64,000 nt of DNA, taken from positions 310,001 through 374,000 of the forward strand of contig NZ_NSBT01000037.1 of the NCBI RefSeq assembly GCF_002285435.1, read 5' to 3'. The translations under genes and the position numbers were made by a program. Positions 1 through 7,529 of this stretch are shown here, piece after piece. The notes below the pieces were generated by a model. It was not told the origin of the DNA. It saw only the letters and a list, made by a program, of their open reading frames with translations, and ran no database searches. Position 1 is the first letter of the stretch; each line of letters starts with the position of its first letter. The DNA is from Actibacterium ureilyticum (GTDB taxonomy: Bacteria > Pseudomonadota > Alphaproteobacteria > Rhodobacterales > Rhodobacteraceae).

Positions 1-697
1 AAATCAGCACCTCGGGCGGCAATGCCCGCGCGCTTTCGTCGGTGGCCAGCATCGACAGGAAATCATCGCGCGGATCGGCCCGGCGCCGGTCCAGCGCATC
101 GGCAACAAAGGCGAAAAGCGCCCCGGCGGCGGCGTCGATCTCGTCATGCTGGTCGATGGCATAGGGCACCATCAGCGACCGGCTCAGGGAATAGACCTGG
201 CCGGCGAACCAGGCGCTTTGATCGACCGGCAGGCCCAGGACGGTGGCGATCACCTCGGCCGGCAAGCGCGCGGCCCCTGTCGCCAGAAAATCGAAAGCCA
301 CGCCGCGCGGCAGATCGGCCATGATGGCATCCGCGACTTCGCGGACCAAGGCCCGTTTGGATTTTACGACGGGATGGGCAAATGTCCGGGCAAAAGCGCC
401 GCGCAGATGCTGGTGGTCCGCCCCGTTGGTCATCAGCATGAAGCTTTCCAGAAAAGCGCGACAACGCCCCGGCGGGATGCCCATTGCGGTGGCATATTGC
501 GCGCCGGGCAGCTGAAGCAGCCCGGGATCCGTCGACAGGCGCTGGACCGCTGCGGCGCGCAGCACCATCACCCGCGCGGGATCGGTGCGCAGAACCGGTG
601 TCTGGCGGCGCGCGTCGTCCAACGCTGCAAGCGGCGCGGTGGCAAGCTCTTCAGCAGAAAGAAGGGGCAGCCCGTCAGGGCCGATGGGCAATGTCAT
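1..697 (-). CDS. Cytochrome P450, N-terminal part (cut by window edge)
   Basis: The minus strand is open from an ATG at 697, preceded by GGAGAC, to the left edge, giving about 232 residues. The protein shows the P450 helix-C pattern HQHLRGAFARTF (around residue 95), where the His/Arg pair normally contacts a haem propionate. It also has a DDFLSMLA stretch near the window edge that matches the segment before the I helix. P450s are haem monooxygenases that oxidise small organic substrates with electrons from a ferredoxin or reductase. The I-helix threonine and the Cys haem ligand lie outside the window, so catalytic competence cannot be judged. The substrate is unknown. It is transcribed away from the gap genes and shares the 698-1010 region with them. 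Confidence 0.8.
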   Translation of the reverse strand, partial: MTLPIGPDGLPLLSAEELATAPLAALDDARRQTPVLRTDPARVMVLRAAAVQRLSTDPGLLQLPGAQYATAMGIPPGRCRAFLESFMLMTNGADHQHLRGAFARTFAHPVVKSKRALVREVADAIMADLPRGVAFDFLATGAARLPAEVIATVLGLPVDQSAWFAGQVYSLSRSLMVPYAIDQHDEIDAAAGALFAFVADALDRRRADPRDDFLSMLATDESARALPPEVLI

Positions 698-1010
698 GTC
701 TGTCTCCAAATCAATTGCGCTGAAATCCAACATGCTGACGCTTGAGGCACCGGATTTATTCGCGCCCATCGCAACGGAATCAGCCCACCGCCGCGCCGAC
801 CGGCCACGGAAACAATTCGCATACGTTAGCGCTCACCTGTCGCGATGACGCCACGGCATTGTGCATCCGCAGCATGTGTTTGCGTTAACATATTGGGAAA
901 TCACTGCTTTTGCCTTCCCCTTTCCGGTGGGGACCCTGTATAGAACCCCCATATTGCAGCGCGATCAGCAGGCCCGCCCGCGTGCCTGAGTGGAGATGGA
1001 GTAGGTGACG
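698..1010. other. Divergent intergenic region (P450 / gap)
   Basis: About 310 bases without a convincing gene, between the P450 start and the first gap gene. Local AT content is higher than in the genes. It holds a LacI-type near-palindrome at 825-836 and an AT-rich stretch near 890-900 that could contain a promoter for the rightward gene. No RNA gene or repeat was recognised. Confidence 0.5.
825..836. promoter_or_regulatory. LacI-family-like operator upstream of the first gap gene
   Basis: GTTAGC-GCTCAC is a 12-base dyad with one mismatch per arm, centred on AGCGCT, the core typical of LacI-family operators. A related perfect palindrome lies before the second gap gene at 2314-2329. In Rhodobacterales a LacI-type regulator of central carbon metabolism (CceR type) would be a natural candidate. 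The regulator itself is not in the window. Confidence 0.4.
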
Positions 1011-2015
1011 ATGACCATTACAGTTGGCATTAACGGATTTGGCCGGATCGGCCGGTGTACCTTGGCCCATATCGCGGAAAGCGCGCGCAACGACGTGCAG
1101 GTGGTCAAGGTCAACGCGACCGGCCCGCTGGAAACCTCGGCCCACCTGCTGCGCTATGACAGCGTGCATGGCCGCTTTGCCGGGGACGTCAAGATCGACG
1201 GCAACACCATGGATCTGGGCCGTGGCCCGATGGAGATGTTTTCGACCTACGATCCGCAGGAGCTGGACTGGGACGGCTGCGACGTCGTGCTGGAATGCAC
1301 CGGCCAGTTCAACGATGGCGAAAAGGCCAATGTCCACCTGGAACGCGGCGCGAAAAAGGTCCTGATCTCGGCGCCCGCCAAGAACGTGCAGAAAACCATC
1401 GTCTATGGCGTGAACCACCGCGAACTGAACGAAGCGCATAACATGGTGTCGAACGGGTCCTGCACCACCAATGGCCTGGCGCCGCTGGCCAAGGTGCTGA
1501 ACGACGCGATCGGGATCGAGCGCGGCGTGATGACCACCATCCACAGCTATACCGGCGACCAGCCGACGCTGGACCGCCGCCACAAGGATCTGTACCGCGC
1601 CCGCGCCGCCGCCATGGCGATGATCCCCACCAGCACCGGCGCGGCCAAGGCATTGGGCGAGGTTCTGCCGGAACTGAGCGGCAAGCTCGATGGCACCGCC
1701 CTGCGCGTGCCGACGCCGAACGTGTCGGCCGTGGACCTGACTTTCGAGGCCAGCAAGGACGTGACCGTGGCCGATGTGAACGAGATCGTGCGCGAGGCCG
1801 CAAACGGCCATATGGGCGCGGTTCTGGCCTATGACCCGGAACCCAAGGTCTCGATCGACTTCAACCACACCACCCATTCGTCGATCTTCGCCCCCGACCA
1901 GACCAAGGTCGTCGGCGGTCGCACCGTGCGCGTGCTGGCCTGGTACGACAACGAATGGGGCTTCTCGTGCCGGATGGCCGATGTGGCCGCCGCGATGGGG
2001 CGTCTGCTGCGCTGA
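1011..2015 (+). CDS. gap: Glyceraldehyde-3-phosphate dehydrogenase paralogue, probably NADP-preferring (GapB-like)
   Basis: A 334-residue type I GAPDH that interconverts glyceraldehyde-3-phosphate and 1,3-bisphosphoglycerate. The ATG at 1011 is preferred over the GTG at 1005 because GGAG lies 9 bases upstream of the ATG. Seen: Rossmann motif INGFGRIGR, catalytic Cys151 in SCTTNG, His178 in [10 protein letters not shown], and C-terminal WYDNEWGFS. The residue that normally binds the adenosine ribose of NAD (Asp36 in the neighbouring paralogue) is Ala36 in VNATG, and residues 189-190 are Arg-Arg. In GAPDH, loss of that Asp is known to favour NADP, as in Bacillus GapB. The usual second Cys of SCTTNC is Gly155. 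A gluconeogenic role is inferred. Confidence 0.88.
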   Translation: MTITVGINGFGRIGRCTLAHIAESARNDVQVVKVNATGPLETSAHLLRYDSVHGRFAGDVKIDGNTMDLGRGPMEMFSTYDPQELDWDGCDVVLECTGQFNDGEKANVHLERGAKKVLISAPAKNVQKTIVYGVNHRELNEAHNMVSNGSCTTNGLAPLAKVLNDAIGIERGVMTTIHSYTGDQPTLDRRHKDLYRARAAAMAMIPTSTGAAKALGEVLPELSGKLDGTALRVPTPNVSAVDLTFEASKDVTVADVNEIVREAANGHMGAVLAYDPEPKVSIDFNHTTHSSIFAPDQTKVVGGRTVRVLAWYDNEWGFSCRMADVAAAMGRLLR

Positions 2016-2044
2016 TTAACGCCCCATTGGCAATTCGATGCTAA

Positions 2045-2074
2045 AACGCCCGCCACATCCGGCGGGCGTTTCGC
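2045..2074 (+). terminator. Rho-independent terminator after the first gap gene
   Basis: AACGCCCGCC (2045-2054), a 6-base loop and GGCGGGCGTT (2061-2070) form a perfect 10-bp stem ending in TTT. It lies 30 bases after the gap stop, so the first gap gene is probably a monocistron. Confidence 0.8.
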
Positions 2075-2139
2075 GTTCGCCCTTGCCCCGCCCTGCCCGG
2101 ACAGACTAAGCCCGGAACACGTCAATTGGGATCGGCCCC

Positions 2140-2283
2140 ATGAGCAACCGCCTTGCCTTCCTCATCGTGCTTCTGATCGCTGCGGCGATCACCGCCGACG
2201 TGATCCTGCACGATGGGGAATACACCCTGTACCTGGCCCGCAAGCTGGCCGACCTGATCGAGTATCTCGCCTTTTGGCGCTAG
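2140..2283 (+). CDS. 47-residue single-span membrane peptide between the two gap genes
   Basis: A small frame from ATG 2140 to TAG 2283. The N-terminal half (residues 4-20, about RLAFLIVLLIAAAITAD) is a clear transmembrane or uncleaved signal segment. The remainder (ILHDGEYTLYLARKLADLIEYLAFW) is amphipathic and ends in Arg. Codon use matches the neighbours, with G or C in nearly all third positions, which supports coding. No strong Shine-Dalgarno site is visible, only GGGATCGG upstream. It sits downstream of the first gap terminator and 70 bases before the second gap gene. Function is unknown; a small membrane-bound modulator is only a guess. Confidence 0.55.
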   Translation: MSNRLAFLIVLLIAAAITADVILHDGEYTLYLARKLADLIEYLAFWR

Positions 2284-2290
2284 CTGCGGG

Positions 2291-2329
2291 TTGACCTTTG
2301 CGCCGAAATGGTGATGTTAGCGATAACAT
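2291..2329 (+). promoter_or_regulatory. Promoter with overlapping palindromic operator for the second gap gene
   Basis: A -35-like TTGACC at 2291-2296 is followed 17 bases later by the perfect palindrome ATGTTA-GCGA-TAACAT (2314-2329). The palindrome covers the expected -10 position. The geometry suits a repressor of the LacI family. The gene starts at 2354 behind GGGAGG. Confidence 0.5.
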
Positions 2330-2353
2330 TCCTTAATCAGGTGGGAGGACGCC

Positions 2354-3355
2354 ATGTCCGTCAAAGTCGCGATCAACGGGTTCGGCCGGATCGGCCGCAA
2401 CGTGCTGCGGGCCATCGTCGAATCCGGGCGCACCGATATCGAGGTCGTCGCGATCAACGACCTGGGGCCGGTCGAGACAAATGCGCATCTGCTGCGGTTC
2501 GACAGCGTGCATGGCCGCTTCCCGGCTGAGGTCACCACGACCGACAAAACCATCGATGTGGGCCGCGGCCCGATCGACGTGACCGCGATCCGCAACCCCG
2601 CCGACCTGCCGTGGAAACATGTCGATGTGGTGATGGAATGCACCGGCATCTTCACCTCGAAAGAGGCGTGCCAGGCGCATCTGGACAACGGCTCTAGCCG
2701 GGTGCTGATCTCGGCCCCCGGCAAGGACGCGGACAAGACCATCGTCTATGGCGTCAATCACGACACGCTAACGGGCGATGACATCGTGGTATCGAACGCG
2801 TCCTGCACCACCAATTGCCTGGCCCCGGTGGCCAAGGTGCTGAACGACGCGGTGGGGATCACCCGCGGCTTCATGACCACGATCCACAGCTATACCGGCG
2901 ACCAGCCGACGCTGGACACGATGCACAAGGATCTTTACCGCGCGCGTGCCGCCGCGATGAGCATGATCCCCACCTCGACCGGGGCGGCCCGCGCCGTGGG
3001 GCTGGTCCTGCCCGAGATGAACGGGAAACTGGACGGCGTGGCGATCCGGGTGCCCACGCCCAACGTGTCGGTTGTCGACCTGACATTCGAGGCCGGCCGC
3101 GACACCACGCCCGAGGAAATCAACGCCGCCATCCACGCCGCCGCCAGCGGCCCGCTGAACGGCATCCTGGGCGTGACCGACGACAAGCTTGTCAGCATGG
3201 ATTTCAACCACGACCCGCACAGTTCGATCTTTGCCACCGACCAGACCAAGGTGATCGACGGCAACATGGTCCGCGTCCTGAGCTGGTACGACAACGAATG
3301 GGGCTTTTCCAACCGCATGTCCGACACGGCGGTGGAAATGGCCAAATATCTCTAA
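2354..3355 (+). CDS. gap: Glyceraldehyde-3-phosphate dehydrogenase, NAD-type
   Basis: A 333-residue type I GAPDH in the standard glycolytic form. Seen: INGFGRIGR, Asp36 in INDLG (the NAD ribose-binding Asp), catalytic Cys151 in ASCTTNC, His178 in [10 protein letters not shown], and [12 protein letters not shown] at the C terminus. The start ATG is backed by GGGAGG 8 bases upstream. It aligns without gaps to the upstream paralogue over the N-terminal 190 residues, so the pair probably arose by tandem duplication followed by cofactor divergence. It is followed by its own strong terminator. Glycolysis is the likely direction of use, by inference from the cofactor motif. Confidence 0.93.
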   Translation: MSVKVAINGFGRIGRNVLRAIVESGRTDIEVVAINDLGPVETNAHLLRFDSVHGRFPAEVTTTDKTIDVGRGPIDVTAIRNPADLPWKHVDVVMECTGIFTSKEACQAHLDNGSSRVLISAPGKDADKTIVYGVNHDTLTGDDIVVSNASCTTNCLAPVAKVLNDAVGITRGFMTTIHSYTGDQPTLDTMHKDLYRARAAAMSMIPTSTGAARAVGLVLPEMNGKLDGVAIRVPTPNVSVVDLTFEAGRDTTPEEINAAIHAAASGPLNGILGVTDDKLVSMDFNHDPHSSIFATDQTKVIDGNMVRVLSWYDNEWGFSNRMSDTAVEMAKYL

Positions 3356-3387
3356 TCCGCTGGTCCACAACCCCGACAGGTCACGCA

Positions 3388-3425
3388 CCGCCGCACGCCC
3401 CCTAGGGCTGCGGCGGTTTTCTTTT
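3388..3425 (+). terminator. Rho-independent terminator after the second gap gene
   Basis: CCGCCGCA (3388-3395) pairs with TGCGGCGG (3409-3416), followed by TTTTCTTTT. This is a classical intrinsic terminator 33 bases beyond the gap stop. Confidence 0.88.
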
Positions 3426-3486
3426 GCAACGCCATGCCGCGCCTGTTATCCGGCGGCAACTTCTGGGCAGAGGGGCAGAGCAAAAC

Positions 3487-5475
3487 ATGCACGCGGAAGC
3501 GGCCTACCGGAACGATATCGACGGTCTGCGAGCGATTGCGGTATCCATCATCGTGCTGTTTCACATGGGCGTCACCGCTTTGGGCGGCGGCTATGTCGGG
3601 GTCGATGTATTCTTTGTCATCAGCGGCTATCTGATCACCGGTCAGATCCTGCGCGATCTGCAACGGGGCGGGTTTTCCTTCGGCACATTCTACATGCGGC
3701 GGCTGCGGCGGCTGGCGCCCAGCCTGCTGGTGGTGCTGTTCGCCACGCTTCTGGCCGGGTTCTTCCTGCTGGGGCCGGATCATTACGAGCGGCTGGGCCG
3801 ATCGACCGTCGCGGCGCTGTTTTCGGTGTCGAACATCTTCTTCTGGACCGAGGCCGGCTATTTCGACGAGGCCGCGATCAACAAGCCGCTGCTGCACCTG
3901 TGGTCACTGGCGGTCGAGGAGCAGTTCTATCTGGTCTGGCCTGTCCTGCTGGTGATCCTGGCGCGTCTGGGCCGGCTGACGGCGGTGCCGGCGGTTCTGT
4001 TCGGGCTGGGCGCGATCAGCCTTGTGGCGTCTGAACTGTTGCTGGATGACGATCCCAGCGCGGTCTTTTTCCTGACACCGTTCCGGCTGGCGGAATTCGC
4101 CCTGGGGGCGGCGCTGGCGGCCCGGACCAAACCGGTTTTCCAGACCGCCAAAGCGGGCAACGTCGCCTCGGTCGCGGGGCTGGGGCTGATCGTACTCAGC
4201 GCTCTGGTCCTGAACGACGACACCCGCTTTCCGGGCATCCATTCGATGTTCCCCTGTCTCGGCTCGGCGCTTTTGATTGCCAGCGGTCCGGCGGGGGTCG
4301 TCAATCGCACGCTGCTCAGCCTGGGCGCCATGCGATATGTCGGCAAGACCAGCTATTCGGTCTATCTGGCACATTGGCCGTTGCTGGTCTTCTATGCCTA
4401 TTATCACAATGCCCCCGATACCCTGGTCGAGGTCGCGGGGCTGAGCCTGGCCGCCCTGGCTGCGGGCGCGTTTCTGTATCACGTCGTCGAGACGCCGTTT
4501 CGCCGCCGTGGGGCCGCGGGTTTCCGGATCTCGGGACCGTGGCTGCGCCGGGCGGTCCTCGCGGTATTCCTGCCAACGCTGGTGATCGGGATCCATGTGG
4601 CCCAGAACAAGGGCTATCGCTGGCGCCTGACTGAAGATATCCAGAAGATCAATCGCATGCTTGAAATAGCAGAAGACGAGCGTGAAATCGCGATCCGCCG
4701 TCCAAGATGCCACTTCGGTGGAAACGAGATCGCGATCTATTTGGAATCCTTTGAAGACTGTCTTCCCAAGGATCGCAGCCACATGGTGGTTGTTATGGGC
4801 GACAGCCATGCGGCGGATATCTATACTGGTCTGGTGCGACTGTCACCAGGCACCCGTTTCGTACAACTGACTGGTGCGGGGTGCAGTGTCGGGCGCAGGG
4901 AAAGCTTTCAGAATCGTTGTGTGCCGCTGATGGAAAAATCAATGGCCTGGATCCGCGAGAACGCCGGCAATATCGACGCGATCCTCTATACCCACCGCGC
5001 CGCTCGCCTGTTTCGGGGAGACGCGGGCGACTGGGTCGGCATGGGGCTGAATCCGGATGTACCCGACAGGGTTCGCAGGTTCTTCGACACACTGACATCC
5101 ATCGGACCGCAGGTGATCTATCTGGCGCCGCGCCCCGAAATCTTTCCCAAGATCCAGGTGATGGTGGCCCGCAGCATGACCGTCGATCAGTTGCACGAAC
5201 AGTTGCGCGGGTTCGACCGGCACCTGTTCGCCGAACTGGACCGGTCGCTGAGCGCCGCGATGCAGGGCAGCAAGGCACGCTACATCTCGTCCCATGACGC
5301 GATGTGCGCGGGCAATGATTGCATGGTCCTGGATGACCGGGGCTTGCCGATCTTCGTGGACAGTTCACATCTGAGCCCGTACGGCGCGGCCTATTTCCTG
5401 CGGCACCTGTTCGAACGCCATCCCGACCTGCCCGCCCTTCTGAACCTGTCGCTGGAGGATCAGGCCGCGCTGTAA
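3487..5475 (+). CDS. Membrane O-acyltransferase with C-terminal SGNH domain (OafA type)
   Basis: A 662-residue two-domain protein. Residues 1-360 form an acyltransferase-3 domain with about ten membrane segments. It carries R-x10-H-like NDIDGLRAIAV and LFHMG, GGGYVGVDVFFVISGYL, and HLWSLAVEEQFYL. From about 430 there is an SGNH hydrolase-like domain with GDSH (Asp439, Ser440, His441) and the terminal D-x2-H pair (Asp625, His628). Such proteins move acetyl groups across the inner membrane onto O-antigen, capsule or other surface glycans. The ATG at 3487 follows GAGGGGCAGAG and begins just before the conserved motif; an upstream in-frame TTG is less likely. The stretch 4630-4900 between the domains has lower GC than the rest. 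The stop overlaps the convergent coaD by 16 bases. Confidence 0.85.
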   Translation: MHAEAAYRNDIDGLRAIAVSIIVLFHMGVTALGGGYVGVDVFFVISGYLITGQILRDLQRGGFSFGTFYMRRLRRLAPSLLVVLFATLLAGFFLLGPDHYERLGRSTVAALFSVSNIFFWTEAGYFDEAAINKPLLHLWSLAVEEQFYLVWPVLLVILARLGRLTAVPAVLFGLGAISLVASELLLDDDPSAVFFLTPFRLAEFALGAALAARTKPVFQTAKAGNVASVAGLGLIVLSALVLNDDTRFPGIHSMFPCLGSALLIASGPAGVVNRTLLSLGAMRYVGKTSYSVYLAHWPLLVFYAYYHNAPDTLVEVAGLSLAALAAGAFLYHVVETPFRRRGAAGFRISGPWLRRAVLAVFLPTLVIGIHVAQNKGYRWRLTEDIQKINRMLEIAEDEREIAIRRPRCHFGGNEIAIYLESFEDCLPKDRSHMVVVMGDSHAADIYTGLVRLSPGTRFVQLTGAGCSVGRRESFQNRCVPLMEKSMAWIRENAGNIDAILYTHRAARLFRGDAGDWVGMGLNPDVPDRVRRFFDTLTSIGPQVIYLAPRPEIFPKIQVMVARSMTVDQLHEQLRGFDRHLFAELDRSLSAAMQGSKARYISSHDAMCAGNDCMVLDDRGLPIFVDSSHLSPYGAAYFLRHLFERHPDLPALLNLSLEDQAAL

Positions 5476-5951
5476 CGCGCCAGCAGCGCCGCCTTGACAT
5501 CCGGGGTGACGAAATGGGTCACGTCGCCGCCAAGCCGGGCGATTTCCTTGACCAGTTTCGACGCGATGGCCTGGCGGCGGGCGTCGGCCATCAGGAAGAC
5601 GGTCTCGACGCTGGAATCCAGCGCGCGGTTCATGCCGACCATCTGGAATTCGTATTCGAAATCGGCCACCGCGCGCAGGCCGCGCACGATCAGCTGGGCG
5701 CCCACGTCATGGGCGCAGTCGATCAGCAGGTTCTCGAACGGGTGCACGACGATCTCGGCATCCACCTTCAGCCGCGCGCATTCGGCCTCGAGCATGGCGA
5801 CGCGTTCCTCGAGCGAGAACAACGGCCCCTTGTCGCGGTTGATCGCCACCCCGATCACCAGCCGGTCGACCAGCGCCGCCGCGCGTTCGATGATGTCGAT
5901 ATGTCCCAAGGTCACCGGATCGAAGGTGCCGGGATAAAGCGCTATTCGCAT
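5460..5951 (-). CDS. coaD: Phosphopantetheine adenylyltransferase
   Basis: A 163-residue protein catalysing the fourth step of coenzyme A synthesis (4'-phosphopantetheine plus ATP to dephospho-CoA). The N terminus MRIALYPGTFDPVTLGHIDI contains the nucleotidyl-transferase TFDP and GH (T/H-x-G-H) signature. The C-terminal ASKLVKEIARLGGDV corresponds to the ISSTLVRE-type motif with Ser replaced by Ala/Lys positions. The start at 5951 fits the family; the frame is open 7 codons further upstream without support. It overlaps the end of the acyltransferase gene tail to tail. It acts in the cytoplasm, usually as a hexamer in this family. Confidence 0.95.
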   Translation of the reverse strand: MRIALYPGTFDPVTLGHIDIIERAAALVDRLVIGVAINRDKGPLFSLEERVAMLEAECARLKVDAEIVVHPFENLLIDCAHDVGAQLIVRGLRAVADFEYEFQMVGMNRALDSSVETVFLMADARRQAIASKLVKEIARLGGDVTHFVTPDVKAALLARYSAA

Positions 5952-6050
5952 GGATGTCCCTCGTGCCTGCAAGCAATCGCGCTATCGCTAGCGCGCCGCG
6001 CGCCGTTGCGCAACATTATTGCGCAGCCGATTCGCTTTGCCGCCTGCGGC

Positions 6051-6485
6051 TCAATGGCCCATGATCATGCCTTCCAGCGCGTCCTTTTCCATCGCCAGTT
6101 GCGCCAGCCGGGCCTTCACGACATCCCCGATTGAAATCAGGCCGACCATCTTGCCGTCCTCGACGACGGGCATGTGGCGGAAGCGGCCATCGCTCATCTT
6201 CTGCAGGACATCGACGGTGTCGTCGCTGGGCGAACAGGACACGATCGCCTTTGTCATAAGGGCATCGACGCTGTCGGACATGCAGCCCGGCCCCCGCCGG
6301 CCCAGCTCGCGCACGATGTCACGCTCGGACAGGATACCGTCCAGCGCGGTCCCATCCGAGGACACCACGATCGAGCCGATCCGCTTTTCCGACAGCAGCG
6401 TCGCGGCCTCGGCAACCGACGCGGTGGCGGGAATGGTGATCACGCCCTGTTCTGCCTTGTCTTTCAAAATCTGATGCACACGCAT
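6051..6485 (-). CDS. Paired CBS-domain protein
   Basis: A 144-residue protein made almost entirely of two CBS repeats (about residues 8-65 and 75-135). Seen: VAEAATLLSEKRIGSIVV, GILSERDIVREL, and in the second half RHMPVVEDGKMVGLISIGDVV. Bateman modules of this kind bind adenine nucleotides, and stand-alone versions are often energy or redox sensors. The ATG at 6485 is preceded by GAGGAGG. It stands alone between coaD and the LysR gene. The partner protein is unknown, so only the ligand class can be inferred. Confidence 0.85.
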   Translation of the reverse strand: MRVHQILKDKAEQGVITIPATASVAEAATLLSEKRIGSIVVSSDGTALDGILSERDIVRELGRRGPGCMSDSVDALMTKAIVSCSPSDDTVDVLQKMSDGRFRHMPVVEDGKMVGLISIGDVVKARLAQLAMEKDALEGMIMGH

Positions 6486-6534
6486 GAAATCCTCCTCGTT
6501 CTGAAACCAGCGTCACTCAGGCTGCGACATTCTG

Positions 6535-7428
6535 TCAAGACAACCCTTCGAGGCGGTGGATTTCCGTGCGGAAACGCTCTCCTAGGGCAGTTGCGAACCG
6601 GTCGAGCCGCGTGACCTTGCGGTCGTCGCGGTGGCGGATCAGATAGAAACAGCGTTTCAGCGAAAACCGGTCGGGCAGGATGCGGCGCACATTGGGCGCC
6701 GATGGCAGGGTGAAATCGTGGATGATCCCCACCCCGCCCCCCTGCCGGACCCAGTTGAACTGGACCGAGACCGAGTTCGAGGCCAGCGCGACCTGCCGGC
6801 TTCCCGTCTCGGCCAGATAGTCCAGCTCCTTGTCGAAGATCATGTCGGGGATATAACCCACCATGCGGTGCTGGCTCAGGTCGTCCAGCGACCGGATCGG
6901 CGGGTGACGGTCCAGATAATCGGCAGAGGCCGCCAGATGCAGGCGGTAATCGCTGAGCTTCTGCACGGTCAGCCGGTCGCCGGTTTCGGGGCGGCTGACG
7001 CTGATGGCCAGGTCGGCCTCGCGCTTCGACAGGTTGAAGACGCGCGGCAGGGCGACCAGCTGGATCTCCAGCCCCGGGTTTTCGTCGCAGATCGCGGCGC
7101 AGACCTGCGGCAGCACGTAATTGGCCGCCCCGTCCGGCGCGCCGATCCGCACCGTCCCGGTCAGGCGCCCCGCCTGGCCCTGCACCTCTTCCAGACCCAG
7201 GGAAAAGGCCTGTTCGGCCTGTTCGGCCCGCGCCTGCAACCGCTCGCCATCCGGCGTGGGCACGTAACCTTGCGGCGATTTCACGAACAAGCGCGCGCCC
7301 AGCTGCTCCTCCAGCCGGGTGACACGACGCCCCACGGTGGCCGGGTCCATCTTCAACACCCGCCCCGCCCCGGTCAGGCTTTCGGCGCGCGCAACCTCAA
7401 GCAAGATGCGCAGATCGTCCCAATGCAT
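6535..7428 (-). CDS. LysR-family transcriptional regulator
   Basis: A 297-residue regulator. The N-terminal winged helix-turn-helix spans about residues 1-62 (MHWDDLRILLEVARAESLTG, VGRRVTRLEEQLGARLF). A periplasmic-binding-like effector domain follows, with VRIGAPDG and LAISVSRPETGDRL. It is divergent from mmsA with 101 bases between the starts, the usual LysR arrangement, so it probably senses a metabolite of valine or inositol breakdown and controls mmsA and itself. The effector is not deducible from sequence. Confidence 0.88.
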   Translation of the reverse strand: MHWDDLRILLEVARAESLTGAGRVLKMDPATVGRRVTRLEEQLGARLFVKSPQGYVPTPDGERLQARAEQAEQAFSLGLEEVQGQAGRLTGTVRIGAPDGAANYVLPQVCAAICDENPGLEIQLVALPRVFNLSKREADLAISVSRPETGDRLTVQKLSDYRLHLAASADYLDRHPPIRSLDDLSQHRMVGYIPDMIFDKELDYLAETGSRQVALASNSVSVQFNWVRQGGGVGIIHDFTLPSAPNVRRILPDRFSLKRCFYLIRHRDDRKVTRLDRFATALGERFRTEIHRLEGLS

Positions 7429-7444
7429 GGCTTACCTTTGCGTT

Positions 7445-7466
7445 TTTGCAAAATGACATTGGCAAA
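7445..7466. promoter_or_regulatory. Dyad in the LysR/mmsA divergent promoter region
   Basis: TTTGC (7445-7449) and GCAAA (7462-7466) form an inverted repeat with a 12-base gap, consistent with the spacing of LysR recognition arms. The surrounding 100 bases are AT-rich relative to the genes. It is a candidate binding site for the divergent regulator. Confidence 0.35.
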
Positions 7467-7529
7467 TTGTCTGTTTTACCCAGAATATTGCAAGACTATT
7501 CTGCCGCCGAAAACTTCGAGGAGGATCCG

